NCBI RefSeq assembly: GCF_901000735.1
Contig: NC_081543.1
Coordinates: 19,944,079 to 20,008,078, forward strand
Source of the DNA: Corylus avellana
Lineage: Eukaryota; Streptophyta; Magnoliopsida; Fagales; Betulaceae
Direction of reading: 5' to 3'
Length of the DNA stretch: 64,000 bases
Both the position numbers and the translations under genes were made by a program. Within the stretch, counting starts at the first letter, position 1. Each line of letters starts with the position of its first letter. Below the pieces are notes generated by a model. That model ran no database searches and was not told the origin of the DNA. It was given only the letters and a program-made list of their open reading frames with translations. Positions 21,944 to 33,047 of this stretch are shown piece after piece.

Positions 21944-22764
21944 CATCCTCAAACTTACATATTGCTAGTCCCTTAGCAATACAAAACAAGAATGGAAAAA
22001 TAGAAAACAAAAGATAAATCCATCTTTCGTGGGATGTACGATTGCATTTAGCGTATACAACAAGCCTTTTAAGCCTCTAGAAATTCCCTAGAGGACGAGT
22101 GAAGTCTCGTGAAAGTTTTCCAGAAATGTTACCCACAAATATTATACAAGAGTTCATGTTATCCAAAAATTAAGGAATCACTCAAAACCATGATTTTTCA
22201 TTCATAAGCAAGCTTAAGAAGATAAACTCCATCTACACAATGAATTGGAATTTTAAAATTTAATTACTTACAAAAGACATGCTAAGGCATCACAAGGTGA
22301 ACTAGCACATAAATATGAAGCTTCCAAGTATTTCCAATGTGCAATGTCTCCATATCTCAAAGTTCACTGAAATCCCTATTAGAATGAACAACAATGGCAT
22401 ATTTTCTTTTTCTTCTTTTTTTTTTTTTTTCTTGTGTTTTTTTTTTTTCGTTTTTCTTTTTCGTCAGGTTGTATAATGTTTGGTTCCCTTAAGCTTTCTA
22501 ATTGATCCATGTAACGAGTGTTAAGTCAATGACTTTAAAACCAGATGGTTTTAGGGCATTAGGTGTAGAGACACCCCTAGGATTTACTAACTCGAGTAAA
22601 AAAGGCTACGAAACAAAACTAACCATGACATTAACCAAATCAAAATGCTTCACATTTTGATGTGAACACTCAATGCTTTGAGGCAAGAGGTCCAGTTACT
22701 CAGTGAAAAACTTATCAATGATCATATTTTTCTTTTTTCTTTTTTCTTTTTTTTTTTTTTTTTT

Positions 22765-22824
<60 letters not shown>

Positions 22825-23439
22825 AAGGTATCCATCTAATAAATTATCCAGTTTCACTTAAGACATAGAAACACACACATTAAACTTTCATGTCATACCC
22901 CACAATTTATGTGCTAAGCAAGTAACTGAAAAAAACTCAATTATTAGATCATGTTTTCAAAATTTTAAGCTCACCAATGCAATCAAATCACAATTTTTAA
23001 GATCAACCAAAATTTTAAGACAAAACATGAACATGCATATATATATATTTGATTTTTCACAAATAAAAAATAAAATATAAACAAAAATAAAATAAATAAA
23101 ACTAGGACAAAGTGTGTGTAAAGTGTCTTCCATACCCCCAAACTTAAATTACACATTATCCCCAATGTGTGTATAATATGGAAAGAATTTACTCGGGAGA
23201 TGGACGAACTGTTTGAAATATCATGGCTTATTGCACTCCCCCAAACTTGAATCGAAGCACACTTGTCCCAGCAAAATAAGAAAACACACAACAAGTAAAA
23301 AGAAACAAAACTAAAGATAAAAAGATGAAATGAAAACACACAAAAACAAAAATAAAATAACAAGATAACTATGGGATGCCTCCCATGAGCACTAAGTTTA
23401 ACGTCTTCAGCCAGACTATACAGCAGCTTCAGTACTGCT

Positions 23440-23820
23440 GGATGGAGGTGCGCTCAATCGCACTGTCGCATGGTAGCTCAAAGTTGTGGACAAAAGACAA
23501 AGAAAAATTAAAACCATAAAAATAAAAACTAACAGACTTACAAAAACAGAAACATAAAACAAAAGGCAAAATAAAAGAAAACAAAGAACAAAAACAAAAA
23601 CAAAAATAAAATAATAGAAATACAAGATTGAAATCAGCAGCTTCAGTACTGCTGTCTGGCTATGCGCTCGATCGCAGTGCACTTGCGCTCGATCGCACAG
23701 CTGCGCTCGATCTCCTTGTAATGGGCGCTCGAGCGCACTGTCGCAAAACATAAACATATAAGGCTCACAGGCAACTGTGCGCTCGATCACAGTGAGACTA
23801 TGCTCGATCGCACTGCCACA
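23440..23820. repeat. Cluster of GCTCGATCGCA motifs
   Basis: At least eight versions of TGCGCTCGATCGCA, centred on palindromic CGATCG or a one-base variant, with unrelated bases between. A second group lies at 24175-24250. The same motif group is found in LTRs at 430-610, 45215-45390, 52848-52930 and 55675-55745. Confidence 0.7.
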
Positions 23821-24406
23821 AATTAGATGAGATTTGCGGACAAAACAGAAACGAAAGACAAAAATAAACAAAATAATAAATAAAAAAATATGAACAAAAC
23901 AGAGCAAAGAAGGAAAAAATAAATAAATAAAAGAATTATAGACAAACAAAAACAAAGAAAAAAAAATAAGCAAAATTAAAACAAAACTGAAGTAGAACAG
24001 AAACAGATAAGTAAATGGAAAACTAAAAAACTATTTTTTTTTTTACTTTTTTATTTTATTTTATTTTTTTATTTTATTTTGGATAAAACAGAAATAAAAA
24101 TAAAAATAATAGACATGAAACAAAAACAAAAAATAGAAATATAAAAATAAAATAAAGGCAAAATTACTCCCTGGAACTACGCTCGATCGCAGGTTAGTGC
24201 GCTCAATCGTACTGCGCTCGATCGCACTTGGCCTATGCTCGATCGTAGTAACAGAATATTTTTGTTGCAAACTGCAACAGAGAACAGAAACAATAAGAAA
24301 AACGGAATTTTTTTTTTTTTTGGATTTTTGATAAAAATAGAATTAAAAATTAAAAATTAAAATAACAAAACTAAAGGGAAATAATTCTAAACACAATTTA
24401 ACACAA

Positions 24407-24424
24407 TCCCCGGCAACGGCGCCA
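24407..24424 (-). promoter_or_regulatory. Primer binding site, tRNA-Asp type, element B
   Basis: Minus-strand TGGCGCCGTTGCCGGGGA, an exact form of the Athila-type tRNA-Asp primer site, six bases from the LTR. It shows that the element reads on the minus strand although it has no ORF. Confidence 0.9.
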
Positions 24425-24430
24425 AAAACT

Positions 24431-25924
24431 TGTTGTGCCAAATACTATCTAAATTAATAGATAATATTTAGTACGTTTTAAATCGCAAGTACACAAGATC
24501 AAAACAATAGTATAGTGCAGCAAATACGAGGTCGATCCCACGAGGATTGTGATTTTGTTTTGAATTAATTAAAATATCAAATTGTCACACATTTGATATT
24601 AAGAAAAATAAAAAGATATAAAGATAAAGTAAAGGTAAAGGCAGGGCTTAGATATCCACCACTAATTATACTTAGATAATATAACAATATGACAATGATC
24701 CAATCATATTATGAGTACTTAATGTTTGCCAACCTAAGGGCATGGGTGTCTACTCCTTAAGTAAGCAATGAATTAGACATGAGTGTCTACTCTAATTCTT
24801 TTCTTTCTTAAAGGATTTAGCATGGGTGTCTACTAAGTTGTTCTTTAAAAAAGCATAAATCTATGGAAATCGACAAACACATGAAGCCTAGGGCATGGGT
24901 GTCTACTCTAGGTTCCCCATGTTGATTAACCCAAAAATCGCGGTGTGAATTCTTTTGTTACTTATGTTAAACCCAGGACTCGGTCATCCAAATTGATTTA
25001 CCTAACTAGTCCATACCACATGCATATAATGGCCAATCACATACATATGAGGAATTCATGAAAATAGAAATTAATCAAGTTAAGCAACACAATATGATTA
25101 TCACAAAGGCGCCAATATTGAAATATTAAATAAACATAATTAGGGCTTCAGTCTAGCCCTCCTTAAGAGTTAGTTACACATAATTAAAATAAAATTAAAA
25201 AGAAAAGGGAAAGAAAGAACCGAAAACCGCTCCTAGAAATAACCTCCAAATTCCTCTCCCCAAGTTGTGCCTCTTCCAAAGATGTATTAAATTGTCTCCT
25301 AAATTGTGTATTGAATTGTCTATTGAATTGTGAGGCTTAGAGGTCTATTTATAAGGCTTAGGAGAGTCCTAGAAGCCCTAGTAATCGTAGGTATTTCGGA
25401 GATTTAAGTCTAAGTCCAATTAGGATAAAAAAAACCCAACTTCAAATCGGAATAGGATTCGCCCAGAATTGTAGTCCTAACTTGCGGCATTATTTTGGGC
25501 TTGCGGTACTCCGAATTGGGAAAATACTATTTCACTATGATTTGTACCATTTTGAGTTAGCTTTCCAATGCCGCTTGAATCACCTCAATTGGAAATTTGA
25601 GCTGAAAGTTATGATTAAAATACCGAGAGGTATGCAGAATCCAATTTTTCCTCCAATCCAATTTGACTTCAATTTGAGAAATTTCGAATTAATCATTTCC
25701 TTTATTGGATTAAACTTAACCATGATTGGCTAAGCTTAACCATATCTTCTAGGTATTCCCAATTTGCCCTTTAAACTTGGAATTTTTCCACGCTTTCTTT
25801 TCTTCCAAAAACCTATAAAACAAAGAAAATACAAAAAGGAAGTAAAATGGCACAAATTAACCAAACTAAATGATTAAAACATGTAAGTTAAGGGCTAAAA
25901 ATATTAATATTTTAGCACTTATCA
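24431..25924 (-). repeat. LTR of element B (right)
   Basis: Begins TGTTGTGCC and ends TTATCA. Its hairpin array differs in arm sequence from the left LTR: GAATTAG (24770-24776) pairs with CTAATTC (24792-24798), and CCTAG (24887-24891) pairs with CTAGG (24908-24912). About 25 bases present in the left LTR between hairpins 1 and 2 are missing. Confidence 0.9.
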
Positions 25925-25929
25925 CATAC

Positions 25930-27010
25930 TGATTAATGATGATGAATTATCTTGTCTACAAACATCTCGGGAGTAAGTCTACCCTCCCCTCGGGTATGAT
26001 CGATAGGCAGCAGCTTGGTAATCGTTGTAAAAGGATGTTCCTTCAAACCCTTAGCTAACGATCTGATCAAGGGTGGGTTCCTCCTAGAATGGCCTCTGCG
26101 CGGTTGCCCCCTATACACAGGTTCTCGATCCTCGAGCTTGATAGGAGGAGGGGAAGGTACGGTCTCAGAAGTAGGAAGCTCAGAAGATCCAGAAACCTCA
26201 TTACGAATGGCGATTGGCTCTCTTTGTTCCCAAGGCCGGTATCTAAAGAAGTAACCTGCAAAGGATCTGCATCCCTCGAAGGAAACAGATCATGAACAGC
26301 AGTCGAAAAGCGAGGTTCTCCGAAAGTCACAGAAGTAGAATCAGACTTAGCAGATGACACCAAGCTCAAGAGTTCTCGGGATTTATCAACCCGCGCTTTC
26401 TTTGGAGGCTCCTTCAACGGAGCCTTGCCGTTGGCGCAGGGGGGTTGGTCTCTGCAAGCGAAGTAGGTGAAGTAGTGCACCGAACTTGGGGACGTGCAAA
26501 AGATTTAAAAGTGAAACCAGAACCCCTTGGAACAGAAGCCTTAACCACAGCTGGCTTATTCGAAGGCTTGACAGCTTTGTGTGCTCGGTTCTTCTTACCT
26601 TTAAGCCGAATTGGTATTTTTGGACTGCCTTGTCAGATGGGAGACTTGGTTTCTTAGGATTCCCCCGGTGATCCTAGAAAACCTTGTCAGTTGGGATCTG
26701 ATAGCCCAAATGCTGTTGGAGAGCATAATTGGTAACAATAGCACTGAAAGTCATCTGAGCCTCATTCTCAGGAAGTTGAAAGAAAGCCAGAGTATGAACA
26801 ACCCGGCTTTGTTGTTCCGAGCTCAATTTGGGACATCCCTCCCCTACCAAAAGAAAGGGAATAAAAAAGCAATCGAAAATAATAAATTGAAGAAGAGAGA
26901 AAATCAGAAACACTCACAACTTTCCTTGGAAGCCCCCGATTCTTGGGGAATGGCGTGCTCCAACTGCAAAGCTTTTGATGGGGATGCCTACCAATCACCA
27001 GAAATGTAGA
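25930..27010 (-). pseudogene. Upstream part of the Tat antisense ORF
   Basis: Minus-strand pieces in order: EQFFYISGDW near 27000, an ALQLEHAIP segment, LLVGEGCPKLSSEQQSRV with LAFFQLPENEAQ (about 26850-26740), a Lys/Ser/Pro-rich part (26480 down to 26200) and GLKEHPFTTITKLLP (about 26060-25990). Frameshifts and stops divide them. The same order of blocks (EQFFYVSSE, VGEECPKLN, LAFSLLPENEE) is seen on the + strand at 51600-51830. That agreement, in two separate nests, shows a genuine protein of the plant gypsy extra-ORF family, whose N-terminal part is the Pfam-type putative gypsy transposon domain. Confidence 0.65.
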
Positions 27011-27210
27011 AGAATTGCTCCGCCTAGTGCTTATTATTGGAATAAGTAGTACCTATCTCAATAAATTGGGTTTGGCTCTGGGGTGGCTTCGGCTACCCCC
27101 AACTGGCTCCTAGTGGTGGCTTTAGCCATCCCCGTGGCCATAGGGGGTAATTCGGCCACCCCCAACCAGCCCAGCCACCCCCAGGGCTCAGTTGGGGTGG
27201 CTAGGCACCC
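27011..27210. repeat. GC-rich GGGGTGGC/GCCACCCC repeat block
   Basis: Alternating GGGGTGGC and GCCACCCC units able to fold back on each other (27075-27207), followed by a T-rich tract. A similar block stands at 63481-63525 inside the Pack-MULE. It could be a fold-back element remnant; I see no clear ends. Confidence 0.5.
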
Positions 27211-27297
27211 CAGTGTTTTATTTTTTTAATTTTTATATTTGATTTAATATTTTCTTTTTGTAAAAAAAATAATATTTTATTATTTATCTTGAGTAAA

Positions 27298-27305
27298 ACA
27301 CGTGT
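27298..27305. promoter_or_regulatory. G-box, ACACGTGT
   Basis: Perfect 8-base palindrome with the CACGTG core bound by bZIP and bHLH factors, about 620 bases before the start codon. It is a candidate site only; an 8-base match can be chance. Confidence 0.35.
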
Positions 27306-27695
27306 CAAGCTGGTGGCCATTGAATAGCATTGGATGGCTAGGATTTGAAGAAAACTTGATGGCCAATTACCCAGCAATCCTTATCCATTTTGTACACTTA
27401 AAGCATTCTAAGCTTTATGGCAAAAGAAAAGTAATTAAAAAGCTGTGCCCATTCTTAACAACAAAGAAAGAAAGAAGGAAAGAATAAAAGCGAAAAGAAG
27501 GGGCTTGTGAGGCGGATGGCTCTCCTTTTCAACCTTCTTTTTTAACTCTTTGGCCCAAAATGCAACCACCACCAGTCCACCACCACCACCTCCCCGCTAG
27601 CAACAACAAATTAACAATACCATTATTTTTGGCAAAATAGTCTCTGTCTCACCGTCCAAATAATAAAAATCACAATCCTTATCCCCGCTCTAGGG

Positions 27696-27698
<3 letters not shown>

Positions 27699-27731
<33 letters not shown>
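27699..27731 (+). repeat. (CT)16 microsatellite in the PAT1 5' leader
   Basis: Uninterrupted CT dinucleotides, about 190 bases before the ATG. Such Y-patches or CT runs are frequent in plant 5' UTRs; length variation between individuals is likely. Confidence 0.85.
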
Positions 27732-27733
<2 letters not shown>

Positions 27734-27919
27734 ATTCCAACCCAAAAATTTCACCGAGGAATCAGAGGTCTGCCCCGAGTAACTCCACTCAATCCGCTTC
27801 ACAGATCTTCTCATCTACTTCATTGCCATCTTGTTCAGATTTAGATTCGTAGATTTTGTTGCTTTATCTACGGCTTTGTATTAGAGTGGAAAAGGAAAAT
27901 ATATCTGTCGTAGGGATAA

Positions 27920-28001
27920 ATGGATGCGTCTAGTGCTGGGGGTAGTGTTGAAGAGCCTCCCAACCGTAGAGATCTTAAGCAATTCGGAGACAATCCCACA
28001 G
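27920..28001 (+). CDS. PAT1: PAT1 exon 1
   Basis: 82 bases, from the ATG to CCCACAG before a GT donor at 28002. It encodes 27 residues and the first base of a Val codon. The G completed by TA of exon 2 keeps the frame. Confidence 0.9.
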
Positions 28002-30303
28002 GTTTTGCTTCATGTTTATTAGCTTTAATATGATCCCCACCTACTTGTGCGTTTGCTGTTTTGCTCTATATTAGATCTGGTTTTGCTTAATTGCTTGTTT
28101 GGTTAGTCGGGAAATCAAGGAAAAGCATGTTGTGAGAGCTTTGTTTCGTATATTCCTTGTTTTTTTTTTTTTTTTTTTTTTTAATTATTGCTTTACTTAT
28201 ATACGAGGATCGTAAACCGGCTTAAGTCAAGTAGCAGTATAGGTTCGGTTTTCCGAATTCTTAAATATTTCTTTAATTTCTTATGTTATTGTAGTGGATA
28301 CAACCTTTCTTGTTTCCATTGTTAATTCACAGTTATCTAGAATTTTGTTGTCAAGCAAATGAGATCGTTGTCTTGGGTTTTAACTACTATGTGCTTTCCT
28401 GTGTATATTAGCAAAAACAATTATCTTCTGATAAAATTGGAACATCCTGGGATTCAAAGATAGGTCAAGAGGTGTCATGGTTGGCTTGAAAAACCTTATG
28501 CTTGGCTTACTGTATATACAGATAATATAGGTAGTCTATTGGTCCCGTGTGATTAATTGATGTTTATTGTGCATTTTTCTTTTCTTTGGCTTCTGTGAGT
28601 GTCTTTCTTATATTTGGAACTTATATGTTTTTACATGTTAGATGTGGAAAATGGAGGGATGTTTGACTTGAATATTTCTGTGATGCAGTATTTGATGCAT
28701 CACAATATGCGTTCTTTGGTAAAGATGTTGTTGATGAAGTTGAGTTGGGGGGCTTAGAAGATGAGCAGGTCAGTTTGCCTGCAGTGGGCATAGATGAGGA
28801 GGATTTTATGTACAATATAGAAGAGGTAATGTCACTCTCTTTTGATGTCTCTCCCTTCCCCCCTAGCCCTTTTCTTTCTTCTTACCTTTTATTTATGGTT
28901 CTGAATAGCTGAAATATTACCCTGGAAATACTCATTTGGACTCTAAACATTTTTTGATAGTTCTTTGATTTTTGATTTTTGAGTTTTGCATTTTGTTTTT
29001 CTTCATTGCAAGGGCTATCTATGGTAGATAAGTCCTGGCTTAAAACTAGGAGAGGAGGGAACGACGTCCTATTGATATTTTGGCATGTAGTAGTATGACA
29101 TCTAAAATCAGGTTGTGTTGCAAGGTTTGAGAGTTTTTGGTAATACAAGGATGATTTGAATAAGTTGCAAGCCAGGAACACATCTTGCTTAAGACTGTTG
29201 TTATAAATAGCTGGACTAGGTTTTAAAAGCCCCAATGCTGAGTGAGGCACTGATGCAGCCTATGAAGCCTTTGTGCTGCACCCCTATCTGCACTTGTCAG
29301 GCACCGATGCAGCCCATGAAGCCTTTGTGCTGCACCCCTATCTGCACTTGTCAGGCACTGATGCACGCCACTCATCCTTTTGCTTGGACAATTGCGTTTG
29401 TAACTCCCTGGGTGCTTAGATTTCAGGATTTTCTTGTTCTTTTCTCTCATTCTAGCTAGGCATTTCTTCCTGTATACTCACTGTGTGCCTCAATGACGCT
29501 TTTTGCTTTTTAATGATATTTCTATTACTTAAAAAAAAAAAAAAGATGACTGGGCAGCAAAAGGCTCACTATTTTGTGTTTGTATTTGTTTCTGAATCTA
29601 TGATATGCACTTTTTGCCAAATGATTTCACTGTTTTTAAAGCATGCCAAGTGCAACTCAAAGTGCCAAAGGGAAAACACTTTTTGATCTACAGCAAAGCG
29701 CCTTTAATGAATCCCATTTAAAGAACTAAAAAAGCATGTGCTTTTTCTTAAAGCTCCAGGTGTAGAAAAAGCACACTTTTATTCTTATTAAGAAGGACCG
29801 TTGATTTATAATACTCACGCTATTTTGACAAGCATTTTGGATTTTTTTGTGCTACCATTTGCTTAATTTGGATCATCATTACCATGGTTGGGCATATTTT
29901 ATTGGACATAGTAAATTATGTTAAGAAGAAGACAATAGTGTAAAATGTGTGTTGTAAAAAAAAATGGCGATTGCCTTGCTGCTCTGTGCTAATTTTGTTC
30001 AGATTTTTGTGTAGAAACTTAAAGAAATTTAAGTGTCTTACACAGGAATCAGAGTTTTGGACTGACAAGCGGTTGAAAATAACTAGACATTGTATTTGAA
30101 AAATGTGCACTTTTCTTCAATTGAGCATGCTTGTGCTTTGCGCATAGGCACTATGAGGCCTTTGTGCTCAAGTGTGCTCGAGCTTTTAACAACAATGATT
30201 GATTTGCTACACCTTAATCTTGTATGATGTTTAAAAACTGAATGATTTTTTTTTGGAATTATCTTCCGTTATTTGTCTATGTTGTCATCCATTGTCCTAC
30301 CTC

Positions 30304-30367
<64 letters not shown>

Positions 30368-32835
30368 GCCATTACTAATTCTCTTAGAGGAAACAACTTT
30401 ATCTTTAGTCTCTGCATTGAAAGTAGTGTTACTTCCAATCAAGAGGTGATCAAAGATACAATCACTCAGAACTACAAGAATCTCTTTATCGAAACAGTTC
30501 CTTGGTGTCCCAAATTAGATGATTTGAAATTCCCTTGTTTAGATTCTTTAGAAGTGGTTTGGTTGGAGAGGCTGTTTCAAGAGGAGGAAGTTCTTCAAGC
30601 TTTGCTCAGTATGGATTGAGACAAAGCGTCGGGTCTTGACGGCTTCATTATTGCATTTTCTCTCTTTTTTTTTTTTTTTTTTGCCTTGCTAGACTATAGT
30701 GAAGGATGATCTTCTGAGCGTCTTTCATAACTTCCATGAGCATGAGAAGAGTCTGAATGCTACCTTTATTGCTCTCATCACTAAGAAGATTGGATAGCTG
30801 GAAGTTAGGAACTTTAGGCCTGTTAGCCTGGTGGGGAGTGTTTATAAGATCATGGTGAAAGTTCTTGCTAGATTGAATCAAGGGAGTGCTTATTTCAAAC
30901 AACCAGATTGAGATCGGGAATTTCAGGTGTTATGTACAAATAGACTTGGAAAAGGCTTAAGACCATGTCAATTGGGAGTTCCTTTCCTACCTCTTGAGGC
31001 GTTTTGAGTTTGGTACTAAATGGAGGAAGTGGATATTTGCTTGTATTTCTATGACCCACTTTTCCATCTTGATCAATGGTAGCTTGCATGGTATCTTCAG
31101 TAGTTCTCAGGGACTTCGCCAAGGGGACCCTTTCCTGCCCCTTCTTTTCATGGTAGTCATTAAAACACTCAGTAGGATGCTCTCTTGAGCGATAGTTGGG
31201 GTTTTTTTTTAACCAAAATTTCGTGCTGACATCCTTAATGCTACCCCTTTTGAAATATCTCATCTTATGTTCGCAGATAATACACTTATTATGTGTAATG
31301 CAACCCATGCTCAAATTCATAATTTTGGTTACATTCTTTTGTGTTTTGAGGCCATTTCGAGATTGTAGACCAACTTCCCAAAATCTGATTTAGTCACCGT
31401 AGGGGAGGTTTCGCATAAGTAAAAAGCCATTTGGGACATGGTAATTGAGAATATGGGAAAAAAAGTTGGCTAGTTGGAAGAAGATCTGCTTGTCTAAGGG
31501 GAGGGCGTCTTACTCTCATTAAGAGTATGTTATCCGGTCTACTTACATACTTTTGATCCATTTTCTCATTACCAGCAGGCATAAGCTAGGAGATTGAAGT
31601 TCCTTTAGAGAGACTTTCTGTAACGCCCCACCCCCAATGACACAATATTGTCCGCTTTTGGCTCCCTCGAACCAGACTTCTCAGGAAGTCACTCATCCTA
31701 GTACTACTCTCGCAGAAGCACGCTTAACTACGGAGTTCTGATGAGTTAATGACAATTATGGCTTTAAAACATGTTGTTGTCAAGAAGGGTGCGAGTATAC
31801 ATATAAGCACATCTCCATCCCCAGGTGATGTGGGCGCCTGGGGATGGAGATGTGCATGGAGATTGGGGGGGTGGGAATAAAAAATCTCATTTTGTTGGAC
31901 AAAGCTCTCCTCACTAAACAACATGGAGATTCGGGCAAGAGGAAAAATACTTTATGGAAACAGGTGATTGTTATCGAGAATAGGATCCAGAGATGGGGTT
32001 GGTGTTTAGAGGAAGTTTGTTGTAACACCCCGTTCCCATATTGAGAAGATGAGAAGAAGCCCACATAAAGTGGGTGGTTTATAGAGATAGTCATGGTGCT
32101 AAGTCCCACATTGCCTAATTACTAGGTGAAACTGGGCTTTATAATGAATTCTAGGGAAGCTCCAAATTGACTAGTCCTTTTGGGGTAATAGCGCAGATGT
32201 GGCTAGCGCTTTTCCCTAGGTCGTTATAAATGGTATCAAAGCCACCTAGTAATGCCAGGTCATGTGGTATTGGAGCATTGCATGACGTGGACCTGATGAG
32301 GACGTCAGGAGTTTAAGAGGGGGAGGTTGTAACACCCCGGTCCCATATTGAGAAAATGAGAAGAAGCCCACATAAAGTGGGTGGTTTATAGAGATAGTCA
32401 TGGTGCTAAGTCCCACATTGCCTAATTACTAGGTGAAACCGGGCTTTATAATGAATTCTAGGGAAGCTCCAAATTGACTAGTCCTTTTGGGGTAATAGCG
32501 CAGATGTGGCTAGCGCAGATGTGGCTAGCGCAGATGTGGCTAGCGCTTTTCCCTAGGTCGTTATAGTGAGTTTGGCATATTGTCATAACTTTAATTTCTC
32601 TGAGGACAAGTAGGTGTGAGATATGCAATGGAATCGCGTATAGAGTAAAATCAACCCCCCCCTGCCCCACTACAATTCAACACGGTAACCAAGGTAAAAT
32701 ACTGAAATTTGACCCACAATTGTGCTATGAATGAGTATATATATCAGATGAAGAAAAGCAAATCTGTGAGGCCATACCTGACACACACAGGGAGAGCAAC
32801 GTGACGAGGGAATAGTGAGCGGCAGGAAAAATCCC

Positions 32836-32872
<37 letters not shown>

Positions 32873-33015
32873 TTTTTTTTTCTTTCTTTCTTCCTCTCTT
32901 GGTGTGCGGCAAGCTTGTTTCACTCCCTTAAATAGGCTGAGTAGAAGATCAGAGGAAATAGGTTTTCAAGGAGCTTAGGGTTTTTTTTTTCTTTTGGTAG
33001 TCGGCGCCTAGGGCC

Positions 33016-33047
<32 letters not shown>

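Larger units (their letters stand above)
21944..24430 (-). other. Internal region of element B
   Basis: Non-coding. It starts (minus strand 3' end) with a purine tract next to the left LTR and resembles the 3' region of elements A and O up to about 23250. A (CA)n(TA)n tract lies at 22766-22821. From 23440 to 23820 and at 24175-24250 it holds clusters of the motif TGCGCTCGATCGCA. The remainder is A-rich sequence with repeated AAAACAAAAAT phrases. Confidence 0.7.
20435..25924 (-). mobile_element. Non-coding LTR element B with perfect TSD CATAC
   Basis: Two LTRs of 1509 and 1494 bases enclose 2487 bases. CATAC flanks both sides (20430-20434 and 25925-25929). A tRNA-Asp primer site lies against the right LTR on the minus strand, and a purine tract against the left one. 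No gag, protease, RT or integrase could be read on either strand, so it is a LARD-like, fully non-autonomous element. Leu/Phe-rich minus-strand ORFs are translations of A-rich DNA. The insertion splits the antisense ORF of the Tat host. Confidence 0.92.
11894..27010 (+). mobile_element. Tat-lineage gypsy element, host of the left nest
   Basis: After removal of the inserted units the remaining pieces read in order: RT (11896-12772), RNase H (12893-13312 joined to 15484-15990), integrase C-terminal part (16045-16445 joined to 17073-17278), then minus-strand ORF remains (17419-17964; 18171-18271, 19792-20434, 25930-27010). RT followed by IN and then an antisense extra ORF is typical of Tat/Ogre-type plant gypsy elements. 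Gag and protease are off the left side. The 3' LTR is not recognisable, so the right end seems lost near 27010. Confidence 0.75.
27211..27919 (+). promoter_or_regulatory. Putative PAT1 promoter and 5' leader
   Basis: This is all the non-repeat DNA between the left nest and the start codon. It holds a G-box (27298-27305), an AT-rich part, and a (CT)16 run at 27699-27731 which in plants commonly marks the transcribed 5' leader. No TATA box was convincing. The transcription start is not determined. Confidence 0.5.

Noticed and set aside
22983..24270. Phe/Leu-rich minus-strand ORFs that look like membrane proteins
   Set aside because: They translate A-rich non-coding DNA inside an LTR element; no start context, no conserved motif.
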